Shown: piece by piece, positions 54,619-63,635 of the stretch
How positions within the stretch are numbered: position 1 is the first letter of the stretch
Layout of the letters: each line of letters starts with the position of its first letter
Assembly: GCF_000421265.1 (NCBI RefSeq)
Contig: NZ_ATWN01000004.1
Coordinates: 124,001 to 188,000, forward strand
Reading direction: 5' to 3'
Origin: Thalassospira lucentensis MCCC 1A00383 = DSM 14000
Lineage (GTDB): Bacteria > Pseudomonadota > Alphaproteobacteria > Rhodospirillales > Thalassospiraceae
Length of the DNA stretch: 64,000 nt
Position numbers and translations under genes: made by a program
Notes under the pieces: model-generated
Databases searched by the model: none
The model's input: only the letters and a program-made list of their open reading frames with translations
What the model was told of the DNA's origin: nothing

Positions 54619-54720
54619 ATGATAGGAATCGGTTGGATTACCAATCTGATTAGACCGCCAAAGTTGTTTGTGTGGATGCTGTTTGGATGGCGTCACGTGG
54701 TTTTTGTGTTTGCTGATTGA
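54619..54720 (+). CDS. Possible 33-residue membrane microprotein
   Basis: ATG 54619 is preceded by GAGGTGGG and reads 33 residues ending at TGA 54718-54720. The sequence is hydrophobic and Trp-rich (WITNLIRPPKLFVWMLFGW, then HVVFVFAD), suggesting one membrane helix. It directly precedes the receiver-like gene and could be a leader or an accessory peptide. The evidence is only position, RBS and composition. Confidence 0.3.
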   Translation: MIGIGWITNLIRPPKLFVWMLFGWRHVVFVFAD

Positions 54721-54731
54721 AAGAGTTGTAC

Positions 54732-55136
54732 ATGGCTGTGCTGCAGAGGAAAGCTTTGGGTAGAGTTAGGCAGAATGACTTAAGTGCGCGCGGGTCTGAG
54801 AGAACCGCTACGGCCAAGATTTCTGTGCGTACAAAAAATATCATCGTGGTTAGCGAAGACGAAGTTTTGTACAGGAAAGCTTTGGTCGAGTATCCACGAG
54901 AAAGGGGGTACCGCGTGCACCGTGTCTGGAACCCACTTGATGCAGCCAGCGCGGTGGAATATTACCGTGCCACTTTCGTTGTTATGGATCGAGTTTTCCC
55001 CAAAGCCCATCAGACGAGTCGCGAGATAACCAAGCAGATTCATCGCGTGAAACCAAATGCGCGGGTGTTTGTCGCCCCAGACAAAAGTATTAAGAGTTTG
55101 AAAACCGGTTTGGTGTCTGCAGGGGTACTGGGGTAG
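54732..55136 (+). CDS. Degenerate receiver-like protein
   Basis: A 134-residue protein with a basic N-terminus (LQRKALGRVRQND) and a receiver-like fold: first strand NIIVVSEDEVLYRKAL with an acidic pair, candidate phospho-acceptor in FVVMDRVFP, and a final strand RVFVAPDKSIKSL where the usual Thr/Ser is Ala. No output domain is attached. ATG 54732 is chosen (an AAAGAG site about 6 bp upstream); TTG 54717 is a less likely start. It is closed by its own terminator, hence separate from RADAR. A partner-switching or DNA-associated role is inference. Confidence 0.55.
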   Translation: MAVLQRKALGRVRQNDLSARGSERTATAKISVRTKNIIVVSEDEVLYRKALVEYPRERGYRVHRVWNPLDAASAVEYYRATFVVMDRVFPKAHQTSREITKQIHRVKPNARVFVAPDKSIKSLKTGLVSAGVLG

Positions 55137-55162
55137 CTATATCTCAGCCGTTCCAGCGAGTT

Positions 55163-55196
55163 TAAGCCGACAGCATATTGCTGTCGGCTTTTTTAT
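55163..55196 (+). terminator. Terminator between the receiver-like gene and rdrA
   Basis: AAGCCGACAGCA and TGCTGTCGGCTT form a 12-bp stem with a short loop, followed by TTTTTATT. Confidence 0.9.
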
Positions 55197-55262
55197 TGTT
55201 GTCTTATATGCGGTTTCTGTTTCAATCTGTAATTGTGTGAAACGATATAGCAGGGGGCGATA

Positions 55263-58200
55263 ATGCGTAGTGGCTATTCGCAGGATAATGAGAACGGGTC
55301 TCTTAACGGCATGGGGGGTGGAGCAACCCGTTTCCAAACTGTTGAAAGCTTGTATCAGCAGCAGGCTGATGCTTTACGAAAAGTCCTGTATGGTATCCAG
55401 ACGATCGCTTACGAAAGTGAGGTGAAAGAGCCTACGGCTAATGGCTCAGTTAGTGACCCTTCTCTTGAAACAGACCCCATTTGGCGGTCAGAGAGACTTT
55501 CCTATGATCGGCCTCACCAGGTTTTTGTAATCGACGGCGCACGCGGTACGGGCAAAACAAGCCTTCTGATTACCCTGATTGATCTGTTGAGTTCACAAAA
55601 TATGACTGGGCAGAATCCTGATCTGGCTAGTTTCCTCCGTGTGCAGGAAGATGGGGGCGATCATCGCAACCAATATGACGTCAAAAAGAGTGTTTGGGAA
55701 AAATGGGTTCCCCAGCGTGTCGGGGTAGGTCGCCGCGTTGAACGCAAGGTGGCTTTGGTTTTACCGGTGATCTTCCCTCATGACCTGAGAGACAATGAAT
55801 CTCCGATGGAGGCCATTTTCGCGGAAATTCAGGACGTCTTGCAGCGCGAGCGTAAGAAGGTTTCGAGTGGCGATACCGATAAGCAAAGAAAGATAGAAGA
55901 ACTGATAAAGGAGCTGCAAAACGAAGTTGCGATGGGGTGGATATTTAACGAACCAAACGGCAGCAGCGTTTTATCAAACGACGCATATGACTATAAAGAT
56001 TATGCGAGGCTTTATATCAAATCGGTCAGGCAAGGGTATAAGCGTATAGAAGCATGGCGCGGGTTTGTTGAGAAGCTGCTCGACGTGCTTGGTTATCAAA
56101 TTCTTGTGCCAAGTTTTGACGATACAGATTTGGGTTCAACCTTGGAGAAGGGGATCGTTGAAACGATCCGGCATTATCTTACGCATCCGCGTATCGTAAC
56201 GGTAATGGCAACAAGTTTTTCGGATCTTGTGAAGCGAATAAAGATTGAAGAAATTGAGAACAATCAAAAGGCATTAACTGCTCTTCGAAATAATAATCTT
56301 GATAAATATCATTACGCAAATTTGTTGGAGGAGCGGGTAGAGCAATCTTTGGAAAAAGTGTTCCCTGCTGTTTTCCGTACGAAAATTGGCTTGTTTAGCC
56401 GCACGAATCTTGATGAAATTTCCGACCCCACTTTCACAGAATATTGTGTGCGTCATTTCTTTTATGCCGATAGAAACCTTGTTCACATTGATGAACAGAA
56501 TACGGCCGATTCACGCGAAAAGTTCTCTGAGGATAAGAAAAATGCCGATTCCGACAGCATGGCGAGCCAGCATCGCTTAGATATGACGAGGGAGGTATTG
56601 CAAAATCTGCTCGATGAAGAGCGGTTGTCTTGGTGGCTCTTGAACGCCCCCTACAATGAGTTGGTTCGTGAAAGTGTTCGTGGGCACCTAGCTTTTCGGC
56701 ATCAAGTCTCGGCAAGAGAGGGGCTTGATCTGCTTAAAAAGGTACCTAATATTGCTTGCGGAATCTCGCAAAATGCACTGCCTGCTCAGCTAATAGCAAA
56801 TTTGGCAAAATATCACGATTTGACCAATCACTTTGTGCAAGGTCTTGGGGATATAGGCATTTCAATTGCAACAGGTAAGTTGACCAAGCTCTGGGAGTCT
56901 TCCCCGCCTGCAATTGAGGTTGATGAAGGTTTGCCAAGCGAGTGGGGGCTACTTCATTCTGAAGCGGAATATGCGACGGTGGTAGATGGCTCTGATACCC
57001 CAACGTCTTGGTACAAGCTTATTGAGTTTTGGTTAGATTTACAAATTGCAAAAGCCAAACTCAAATGCGGAAACGATCCAGTTATTTCAGCTTGGTTGCC
57101 GAGAGCGTTTGCTAAAACTTTAACTCTATCGAATATGTCTCAGTTTAAGCGGCTTGGTGTTGGGCAATGCTTTCCAAATAGATTCATCCCGTTGAACTGT
57201 GTTTATTTCTATCAGTTCAACGTTATTGAACCATATCTCGGCAACGGAGCAAAATTCGAAGACATCAATGCCAAAGTTATCCCTGCTTTAGGGGATAATG
57301 GAGATGAGTTGCAGGCGCTTGCAGCCGCGTTTCGTAAAGCAGTTGATAATTTCGACGATTTCCAAGACGCTAATTGGCTACCTGAAAATTACGAGTTCTA
57401 TGTAACGGTTTTCAGGCTCTTTTGTGCTCGGGAAGGAAGGCGTCATGAAAAGTCCATTTTTGAGTTCATGGCAAAGTTCCTTGAATTTCGTACAAGGTCA
57501 AATTTTGATTATTATCAAGACATTGAGCAGTATGGAGTTTGGTCATTTTTAATTAATGATATTGAAAAGGCGTTGGAGAATCTGAATGTAAATGGTGAAG
57601 TTAATGATGATGATCTGATCGTGAAATCTTTGTATGGAGGTACGGAAAAAGAGTCCTTGAATAAAAGCGGTTTGCTTAAACTTATTGATCGGTTGTCTCT
57701 AAATTTAAAAGAGATGTTGAATTTGACGATACGATTCAATGATTTCTTGGATAAGTTCTTAGATCCAATGTTCCGGATGAATAAATCGAGATCTTTCTGC
57801 GAAGTTTACTGGACTCTTGCCGTTCGTCTCGGGCAGTTCGGGTGTAATTATGATGCAGATTTAAAACAAGTTTCCACTGAGCCTGCTCTAGTATTGCATC
57901 ATGACGTGCATGGAAGATTGGAGGACTTGTTAAGGCTCTCTTCCGATCTGATCGGCAAAGAGAATTTGCGCAGCTTCAGGTCTAAATTGCTGTTTGCTTA
58001 TAGTTTGGCACCGATTGTTGAGCCAATGTTCAAGTATGGGTCTGTTGGGGATAGTAGCTGGGATAATTTACGGAAAGCGTGGCAGCATCTCCACGAAGGG
58101 CTTTCCTCTTTCGCGAGGCAGATGGAAGCTGTCTTTAATACAGCTTTTTCCGACTATGACACAGCTAACGAAGCAGAGCGTTCCCAAGAAGCGCAATCTG

Positions 58201-58541
58201 CTATCACTGGTGTTCGTGAACACATAAGCCGTGTTGAAAAGCGGTATCGTAGCTGTCCAGAATCAGTAACAATCGACAGGGGCTCTTCCAAAGGAATGAG
58301 CGTTTCTGAAATTGTTCGTTGGTATTTCCCGGATTTCGAGAAGGAGGAGTTGTACCGAATTCTCGGAGATGTGAAGAAAACTTGTGAAAAGCTGAGCGAG
58401 CTTATTGATTTGGCGGACCAGCAGTTCGATGAAAAGTCGGAAAATCCGAACGCGGAGAAATGGGCTCAGATAGAATTGCTTGAGAGAATGACCGGCATTC
58501 AGGGATATCCGATGGTGCTTCTAAATGAAGAAATTAAGTGA
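55263..58541 (+). CDS. rdrA: RADAR system ATPase RdrA
   Basis: A 1092-residue KAP/AAA-type P-loop ATPase. Walker A is GARGTGKTS (92-100), preceded by a strand QVFVID, and a Walker-B-like LVPSFDDTD sits at about 281-289. The rest is long and helical with no nuclease motif. The identity is supported most by the directly overlapping adenosine-deaminase gene downstream, the defining RADAR pair. In RADAR, RdrA forms a ring that senses infection and recruits RdrB, which deaminates adenosine in RNA or ATP to inosine forms and aborts infection. AGGGGG lies 6-7 bp before ATG 55263. It is AT-rich relative to the chromosome, which suits horizontal transfer. Confidence 0.88.
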   Translation: MRSGYSQDNENGSLNGMGGGATRFQTVESLYQQQADALRKVLYGIQTIAYESEVKEPTANGSVSDPSLETDPIWRSERLSYDRPHQVFVIDGARGTGKTSLLITLIDLLSSQNMTGQNPDLASFLRVQEDGGDHRNQYDVKKSVWEKWVPQRVGVGRRVERKVALVLPVIFPHDLRDNESPMEAIFAEIQDVLQRERKKVSSGDTDKQRKIEELIKELQNEVAMGWIFNEPNGSSVLSNDAYDYKDYARLYIKSVRQGYKRIEAWRGFVEKLLDVLGYQILVPSFDDTDLGSTLEKGIVETIRHYLTHPRIVTVMATSFSDLVKRIKIEEIENNQKALTALRNNNLDKYHYANLLEERVEQSLEKVFPAVFRTKIGLFSRTNLDEISDPTFTEYCVRHFFYADRNLVHIDEQNTADSREKFSEDKKNADSDSMASQHRLDMTREVLQNLLDEERLSWWLLNAPYNELVRESVRGHLAFRHQVSAREGLDLLKKVPNIACGISQNALPAQLIANLAKYHDLTNHFVQGLGDIGISIATGKLTKLWESSPPAIEVDEGLPSEWGLLHSEAEYATVVDGSDTPTSWYKLIEFWLDLQIAKAKLKCGNDPVISAWLPRAFAKTLTLSNMSQFKRLGVGQCFPNRFIPLNCVYFYQFNVIEPYLGNGAKFEDINAKVIPALGDNGDELQALAAAFRKAVDNFDDFQDANWLPENYEFYVTVFRLFCAREGRRHEKSIFEFMAKFLEFRTRSNFDYYQDIEQYGVWSFLINDIEKALENLNVNGEVNDDDLIVKSLYGGTEKESLNKSGLLKLIDRLSLNLKEMLNLTIRFNDFLDKFLDPMFRMNKSRSFCEVYWTLAVRLGQFGCNYDADLKQVSTEPALVLHHDVHGRLEDLLRLSSDLIGKENLRSFRSKLLFAYSLAPIVEPMFKYGSVGDSSWDNLRKAWQHLHEGLSSFARQMEAVFNTAFSDYDTANEAERSQEAQSAITGVREHISRVEKRYRSCPESVTIDRGSSKGMSVSEIVRWYFPDFEKEELYRILGDVKKTCEKLSELIDLADQQFDEKSENPNAEKWAQIELLERMTGIQGYPMVLLNEEIK

Positions 58542-60909
58542 GAGTGAACTTGCCCTTTGGTTTGTCACATGGCCTTCACGAAGGAAATGTGCACTAGACC
58601 TTGTTTCGAAACCGAAGGATATTCTTGCTGGAATCGATGAAACTATCGATGTCGATTACAAGCGTGATGAAAAGTTTATTGAGCAGTTTGTCGAGTTTGT
58701 TCGGCACGAAAACCGGATGTGCCATCCGGAGGATATTGACGCCACATCACGGAAGCTTTTTACCGATCATTCCACCTTCTTGGATTGGTATGATTGCATT
58801 CTTGAGAAAAGCGGCTTCGAACTCAAGATATTCGCCTCACGGCCTGTTATCGGTTTACTCGGTCTGCCTCAGTGGCGGCACGCAACAGCACATTGCGATC
58901 CGGATGCGCTGATTTGTCTGTACGCGGCCAAGCGGCTAACAGACAGCCCTTTCGGACAGGAAAGCATTGTTGAGCAGTTAAAGGGGTGGAAAACACTTAT
59001 CCGTGCAGAAGACCCTGACCTCGACGATGTTCTGCGAGACGGATGTTCCGATACTCACATCCACCTTGAAGCTGCAGACCCGATTCCGGTCGCTTGGTTG
59101 CGTTTGATGGCTGGTTGGGTGCGCGTTGAAGATTTCAAGCGCTACAATAGCGATGAGATAATTGAACTTGCTAATGACAACTTTGCGGCAATTGATAGAG
59201 AGCGCGAAAAACTGGCGATTTCGGAAGCTTTAGAAATTCGGTCATCTTTACTGAGACATTGTGGGATTGCAGAAGTTGCAAATCGCGATTGGGTTGAAGA
59301 TGAGCTTTCTTCTGAAGCATATCTTGCGGAGGAAAGAGAGTTTCTGTTTGCCGCTTGGAGAATACTGCTCATCGGTGACAGAAAATTGGCGTCAGGGCTT
59401 AGTCGATACTTGTATGGGAAAAATCTTTTTTTGTACCGGCATCAACAGTTTCCTGGCAGCGGGATCGGTCTTAATGTTTTCAGGGACTACCTTGATCGGG
59501 GGGAGACCATTATTGAAAATAGACTTAAAAAATCCTCCAAACGAGCACAGGAAAATCGGATATTCAGGTTGTCATCTTGTGCGTTTGAACCAGAAGTTAT
59601 CAAGCATATTGAGTTTCGTATCGCCCCGCAAAAAACAAAGAAAAAATATTATCAGTTCTTCGATCTATGGGAGAAGAGAGTTCTACCAAGACTGAAGCTT
59701 GATGAGAAGGATCGCAGCGCAGCCTTCGTTGTGCATTTCATACGTAACAATATGTACGGGGGGGGACGTAAATTAGACGAAGGCGTGCCTTTTGAGAAAG
59801 TCCGCAAAGACTTGGATAAGCAAACAGTCGAACTTCATATGTTCAGGCGAGAACAACCGGTGCTAAGTCGGAATATTGTGGGTATTGATGTTGCCAATAT
59901 CGAAAGGGGATGTCCGCCTGAAATATTTTCTCCTTTCCTCAAGCTGCTTCGTGGAGAAGTGTCTCTTGCGGATAACCGGCGGGAGTGGGGACAAGCTCAC
60001 GTCCCCAAGTTCTGGCGACGCCTTAAAGAGGAGTTTCGCGGGAATCTGCATCGACATCCTTATGGTTTGCCAAGGCTAGGACTTACATACCATGCCGGAG
60101 AAGATTTTTACCATCTAACTGATGGACTTCGCCAAATAGACATGTTGAGCAATCACTTGTTGTCGGAAGGGGACAGAATTGGACATGGTCTTGCATTGGG
60201 CATTGACCCCAACGATTTCCAAAGTGGTTTTTCCAGAAATAGACAAGCCCCTGCCGGGGTGCTTTTAAGCAACTTTATTTGGTTATTGCGTATGGGGGAT
60301 GAAAACGGCTTATTAAGCTCTGCTTTGCGTCATACTCTGAAAAACGCAGTATTTCGTTTGGCGGAGAGAGCTTATGGGACTGACTTGAGACTTGATGCGC
60401 TCAATTCCTTGCAGTCAATCAGATTTGACTTCTTACCTGATCAAAACGCCGAACCAACAACACTCGCAGGGAAACTATATTGGCGTGAGACATATAAAAA
60501 AACGGTACGTGAAACGCTTAACAGTGCTTCCGACCCCTCCGATTTTGCCATATTGAACGAATGCTCGGAGTTGTTACGTTCGGTTCAAGAGCTTGTAATT
60601 AGAAAGTTACAGCGAAAGGGGATTACAGTTGAGGTTAACCCTAGCAGCAATACGGCAACAGGGGCCGTTGATGAAATGGTTAATCATCCCTTGTTCAATA
60701 TCGTTGAAACCCTGGATTCTGGGGCAGGTATTTCCGTAAATACGGACGACCCTGGTGTTTTCTCGACGCGATTAGACAATGAGTTTGGAATGGTTTTCGG
60801 TGCGATGCTTGTGCGTTTTGACGGGGATCGCCCGAGAGCTCGAAGGTATCTTCAGCAAATGCGAGATGCGGGAAACTACAGCCGCTTCATGAAGGATCCA
60901 ATCTCATGA
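58525..60909 (+). CDS. rdrB: RADAR system adenosine deaminase RdrB
   Basis: A 794-residue adenosine deaminase-superfamily protein. The catalytic motifs are in order: HxH metal ligands H178 and H180 in SDTHIHLEA, the HAGE motif H523-A-G-E526 in TYHAGEDFY, H554 in RIGHGLALG, and D741-D742 in SVNTDDPGVF (metal and catalytic Asp), with VEVNPSSN before them. It is about twice the length of a housekeeping ADA, as expected for RdrB. The gene overlaps rdrA by 17 bp, so the two are coupled. In the family it deaminates adenosine (ATP to ITP or RNA A-to-I) once activated by RdrA. A strong terminator follows. Confidence 0.93.
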   Translation: MKKLSESELALWFVTWPSRRKCALDLVSKPKDILAGIDETIDVDYKRDEKFIEQFVEFVRHENRMCHPEDIDATSRKLFTDHSTFLDWYDCILEKSGFELKIFASRPVIGLLGLPQWRHATAHCDPDALICLYAAKRLTDSPFGQESIVEQLKGWKTLIRAEDPDLDDVLRDGCSDTHIHLEAADPIPVAWLRLMAGWVRVEDFKRYNSDEIIELANDNFAAIDREREKLAISEALEIRSSLLRHCGIAEVANRDWVEDELSSEAYLAEEREFLFAAWRILLIGDRKLASGLSRYLYGKNLFLYRHQQFPGSGIGLNVFRDYLDRGETIIENRLKKSSKRAQENRIFRLSSCAFEPEVIKHIEFRIAPQKTKKKYYQFFDLWEKRVLPRLKLDEKDRSAAFVVHFIRNNMYGGGRKLDEGVPFEKVRKDLDKQTVELHMFRREQPVLSRNIVGIDVANIERGCPPEIFSPFLKLLRGEVSLADNRREWGQAHVPKFWRRLKEEFRGNLHRHPYGLPRLGLTYHAGEDFYHLTDGLRQIDMLSNHLLSEGDRIGHGLALGIDPNDFQSGFSRNRQAPAGVLLSNFIWLLRMGDENGLLSSALRHTLKNAVFRLAERAYGTDLRLDALNSLQSIRFDFLPDQNAEPTTLAGKLYWRETYKKTVRETLNSASDPSDFAILNECSELLRSVQELVIRKLQRKGITVEVNPSSNTATGAVDEMVNHPLFNIVETLDSGAGISVNTDDPGVFSTRLDNEFGMVFGAMLVRFDGDRPRARRYLQQMRDAGNYSRFMKDPIS

Positions 60910-60958
60910 AAATGCTCACTAGGAGTTAGTCTAAGCCCCTTACCGTGATCGGTTTTCA

Positions 60959-60995
60959 AGCAGGGCGCGTTGATATGACGCGCCCTGTTTTGTTT
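60959..60995 (+). terminator. Terminator of the RADAR operon
   Basis: CAGGGCGCGT (60961-60970) and ACGCGCCCTG (60978-60987) form a perfect 10-bp stem with a 7-nt loop, followed by TTTTGTTT on the plus strand. It also ends the convergent gene at 60994. Confidence 0.85.
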
Positions 60996-61815
60996 ACCGG
61001 GTCTTGTTGGAGCCGGACGCAACACAGTCCTTGCGCTGGTTTTGCACCGGGATGTCGCGTTCAAGAAGCGATAAGTCGGGCACAACGTCATCTCGCCCAA
61101 AAAGGGTCGCCAAAGTTCCGTCGCACAGCATGTCATAGAGCGCCAGATTAAATGCCTTCTGGTTCTCAATGCCCTTTCGATTGGCCTGAAACAGGGGGAA
61201 TATATTCTCCGTTGTGACCGAGACATCCGCGATATCAATCACATCGGAAAGACCCAACTGATCGCGCAAATGAAAGCCCGAGAACTTTTCAAGGATCGCG
61301 GCGTCAAGTCGGCCATTGGCAAGCATGCGCAAAAGCGATTGATCATTGGGGGCGCGTTCAAAATTAACGCCCGCAAGATTGGTGATGGCGGGGGGATAAG
61401 GATAGGCCGAAAGGCCAACATTGTGTCCGGCCAGATTGTCAGGATGTTGAAGGCTGTCCGCGGGAAAGTGGCCTGATTTATAGAAAATCAGGTTTTCGCG
61501 CAGGTAAAAGGGCACGGATGCCAGTGATACCGGCAGGGCGGTCAGCGACGGGAAGGCGCCCAAGGCATCATAAACGCCAGATACAAAGGCCTGAACCGCG
61601 CGACGAGGGGGCGCAACGTCAATTACGATGTCCTTATCCGTGCGCTTGGCTATTTCCTGATACATCTCGATGAAAAATCCCTCGGTCGGGCCTTCGGCCA
61701 TCAGCGGGATATAGGGCAGGACAATGCGCACCGGAGCACTCTGTGCGCGGGCGCAGGGCATGGCGACGCCAAGGCAAAAAACAGCCATGAGAATGATGGA
61801 AGATAATTTTCGCAT
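60994..61815 (-). CDS. Orphan periplasmic solute-binding-like protein (SBP_bac_3 type)
   Basis: About 273 residues with a signal peptide (MRKLSSIILMAVFCLGV... ending ARAQ) and a family-3 binding fold (VRIVLPYIPLMAEGPTEG; YDALGAFPSLTALPVS; LANGRLDAAILEKFSG). Start 61815 is preferred over 61821. There are no ABC partners; it converges on the RADAR operon across the shared terminator. It is another orphan binding-like protein similar in plan to those at 5696, 31176 and 32224. Confidence 0.78.
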   Translation of the reverse strand: MRKLSSIILMAVFCLGVAMPCARAQSAPVRIVLPYIPLMAEGPTEGFFIEMYQEIAKRTDKDIVIDVAPPRRAVQAFVSGVYDALGAFPSLTALPVSLASVPFYLRENLIFYKSGHFPADSLQHPDNLAGHNVGLSAYPYPPAITNLAGVNFERAPNDQSLLRMLANGRLDAAILEKFSGFHLRDQLGLSDVIDIADVSVTTENIFPLFQANRKGIENQKAFNLALYDMLCDGTLATLFGRDDVVPDLSLLERDIPVQNQRKDCVASGSNKTR

Positions 61816-61956
61816 GAGCAACAGATTGATTTTCCAAAGATTTATTCTATCACATATTTTTGGGGTTCCTTAAAGCAGTTTGGGCTTTGCTCTTTTATTG
61901 ACGGGTATGGCCAGTCTGGCTAGAAGTCAGTCAGACTTCATTTCAAGGGTTGAGCA

Positions 61957-63246
61957 ATGGGCCACGGGCGCAAGATTTCGGTTATCGGTTTGGGCTATGT
62001 CGGGTTGCCGGTTGCGGTGGCTTTTGGCTCGGCCATCGGGCGTACCGTTGCCTTTGATATCAATACGTCGCGCATTGAACAGCTGAAAGCTGGCCACGAT
62101 GCTACGGGTGAAGTGGACGCGCATGAGTTGGCGGCAGCCGATCTTTTGATCAGTGATGATCCGCAGGATCTGGCGAAGGCCGATTTTCATATCGTCACCG
62201 TGCCAACCCCGATTGACAGTTCCAACCGCCCCGATCTGTCCCCACTTCGCTCTGCCTCAAAAACCGTTGGCGCCATTCTTAAAAAGGGCGACATCGTTGT
62301 GTATGAAAGCACGGTTTATCCCGGTGCCACCGAAGAAGTCTGCGTGCCGATCCTTGAAAAGATGTCGGGGCTGAAATCGGGCACTGATTTCACCGTCGGC
62401 TATTCCCCCGAACGGATCAATCCGGGCGACCGTGAGCATCGCTTTACCACCATCACCAAGGTTGTTTCCGGCCAGAATGCCGCGACGCTTGATATCGTTG
62501 CCGATGTCTATGGCAGCGTTGTCACGGCTGGTATTCACAAGGCACCGACGATCAAGACCGCCGAGGCCGCCAAGGTGATTGAAAACACCCAGCGTGATTT
62601 GAATATCGCGCTGATGAATGAATTGTCGCTGATCTTTGACCGGGCGGGGATTGATACCCGTGATGTGCTTGAAGCAGCCGGGACCAAGTGGAACTTCCTG
62701 AAATTCACGCCGGGTCTGGTTGGCGGGCATTGCATCGGGGTGGACCCTTATTACCTGACGCATAAATCCGAAGAACTTGGCTATTACCCGCAGGTGGTTC
62801 TGGCCGGGCGTCGGGTGAATGATGGCATGGGCGAGGTTGTCGCCAATAAAGTCATCCGCGCGTTGCTGCGTGAAGGGGCGACCAAAAACCCGACCGTGAC
62901 GGTGCTGGGCCTGACCTTTAAGGAAGATGTGCCCGACATCCGCAATACCCGAGTGATTGACATTATCCGATCGCTGGAAGATGCCGGTATCACGGTTCAG
63001 GTCCATGATGTGCACGCCAATAAAGATGAAGTGGCGCATGAGTTTGATGGCCTGGAGCTTTATGGCGACAATGACCTCAAACCGGCCGATGCGTTGGTGC
63101 TGGCGGTTTCGCACAAGGAATATGTCGCCAAGGGCTGGCCGCTGGTGCAAAGCCTGCTGAAAGACGGCAGGGGTTTTGTTGCTGATGTGCGTGCTGTTTT
63201 GCCGCGTGATGCGGTGCCCGCTGATATCGACCTTTGGCGTCTGTAG
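61957..63246 (+). CDS. UDP-N-acetylglucosamine 6-dehydrogenase-like enzyme (TviB/WbpA type)
   Basis: A 429-residue nucleotide-sugar dehydrogenase oxidising C6 of a UDP-HexNAc or UDP-Glc to the uronic acid with 2 NAD+. The NAD fold is SVIGLGYVGLPVA (8-20), the middle region has YSPERINPGD, and the catalytic Cys is C259 in GGHCIGVDPYYL, with TFKEDVPDIRNTR for UDP binding. The GGHCIGVDPYY form is typical of the TviB/WbpA group that makes UDP-GalNAcA or UDP-ManNAcA-like precursors. It precedes glycosyltransferase material and probably serves capsule or O-antigen synthesis. Confidence 0.93.
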   Translation: MGHGRKISVIGLGYVGLPVAVAFGSAIGRTVAFDINTSRIEQLKAGHDATGEVDAHELAAADLLISDDPQDLAKADFHIVTVPTPIDSSNRPDLSPLRSASKTVGAILKKGDIVVYESTVYPGATEEVCVPILEKMSGLKSGTDFTVGYSPERINPGDREHRFTTITKVVSGQNAATLDIVADVYGSVVTAGIHKAPTIKTAEAAKVIENTQRDLNIALMNELSLIFDRAGIDTRDVLEAAGTKWNFLKFTPGLVGGHCIGVDPYYLTHKSEELGYYPQVVLAGRRVNDGMGEVVANKVIRALLREGATKNPTVTVLGLTFKEDVPDIRNTRVIDIIRSLEDAGITVQVHDVHANKDEVAHEFDGLELYGDNDLKPADALVLAVSHKEYVAKGWPLVQSLLKDGRGFVADVRAVLPRDAVPADIDLWRL

Positions 63247-63269
63247 ACCGATATAATCGGCCTGATTAT

Positions 63270-63635
63270 TCACTTTTGGTGAAGAGTAAGTTCTCGCTGC
63301 AGTTTCTTGGTTAGTCCTTTGAAAACAATGCGGTGCGAACTTTCGATGTGACTTTTAAGGTCGTCATCGGCAAGGCCGGGTATGTCGTAATGCTGAATCC
63401 ATTTCATCCCACGCGACGCCAGATAGGGCGCCGGGCGCAAGCCGGGTTGATCCTTTAGGACTTCATAGCCGATTTCGGATGTTTTAAACGTGATGCCCAG
63501 CGTATCGGTTTTGGTCCAGCCGCCAATGGCAAAAACCTTGCCGCCCACCTTCCAGACATCCGCACCACCCCATTGCACCACATGTGTTGCATGGGGCAGG
63601 GATTTGCAAAAATCGTTGAATTCATCGCGGGTCAT
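63270..63635 (-). CDS. MmcQ/YjbR family protein
   Basis: A 121-residue YjbR-type protein with the CyaY-like DNA-binding fold: FNDFCKSLPHATHVVQWGG, VWKVGGKVFAIGGW, LGITFKTSEIGYEVL, and a C-terminal KLQRELTLHQK. Its ATG overlaps the stop of the next (upstream) glycosyltransferase gene as ATGA. The function of YjbR proteins is largely unknown; single-stranded or double-stranded DNA binding is reported for MmcQ-like members. Co-transcription with a glycosyltransferase may be incidental. Confidence 0.88.
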   Translation of the reverse strand: MTRDEFNDFCKSLPHATHVVQWGGADVWKVGGKVFAIGGWTKTDTLGITFKTSEIGYEVLKDQPGLRPAPYLASRGMKWIQHYDIPGLADDDLKSHIESSHRIVFKGLTKKLQRELTLHQK

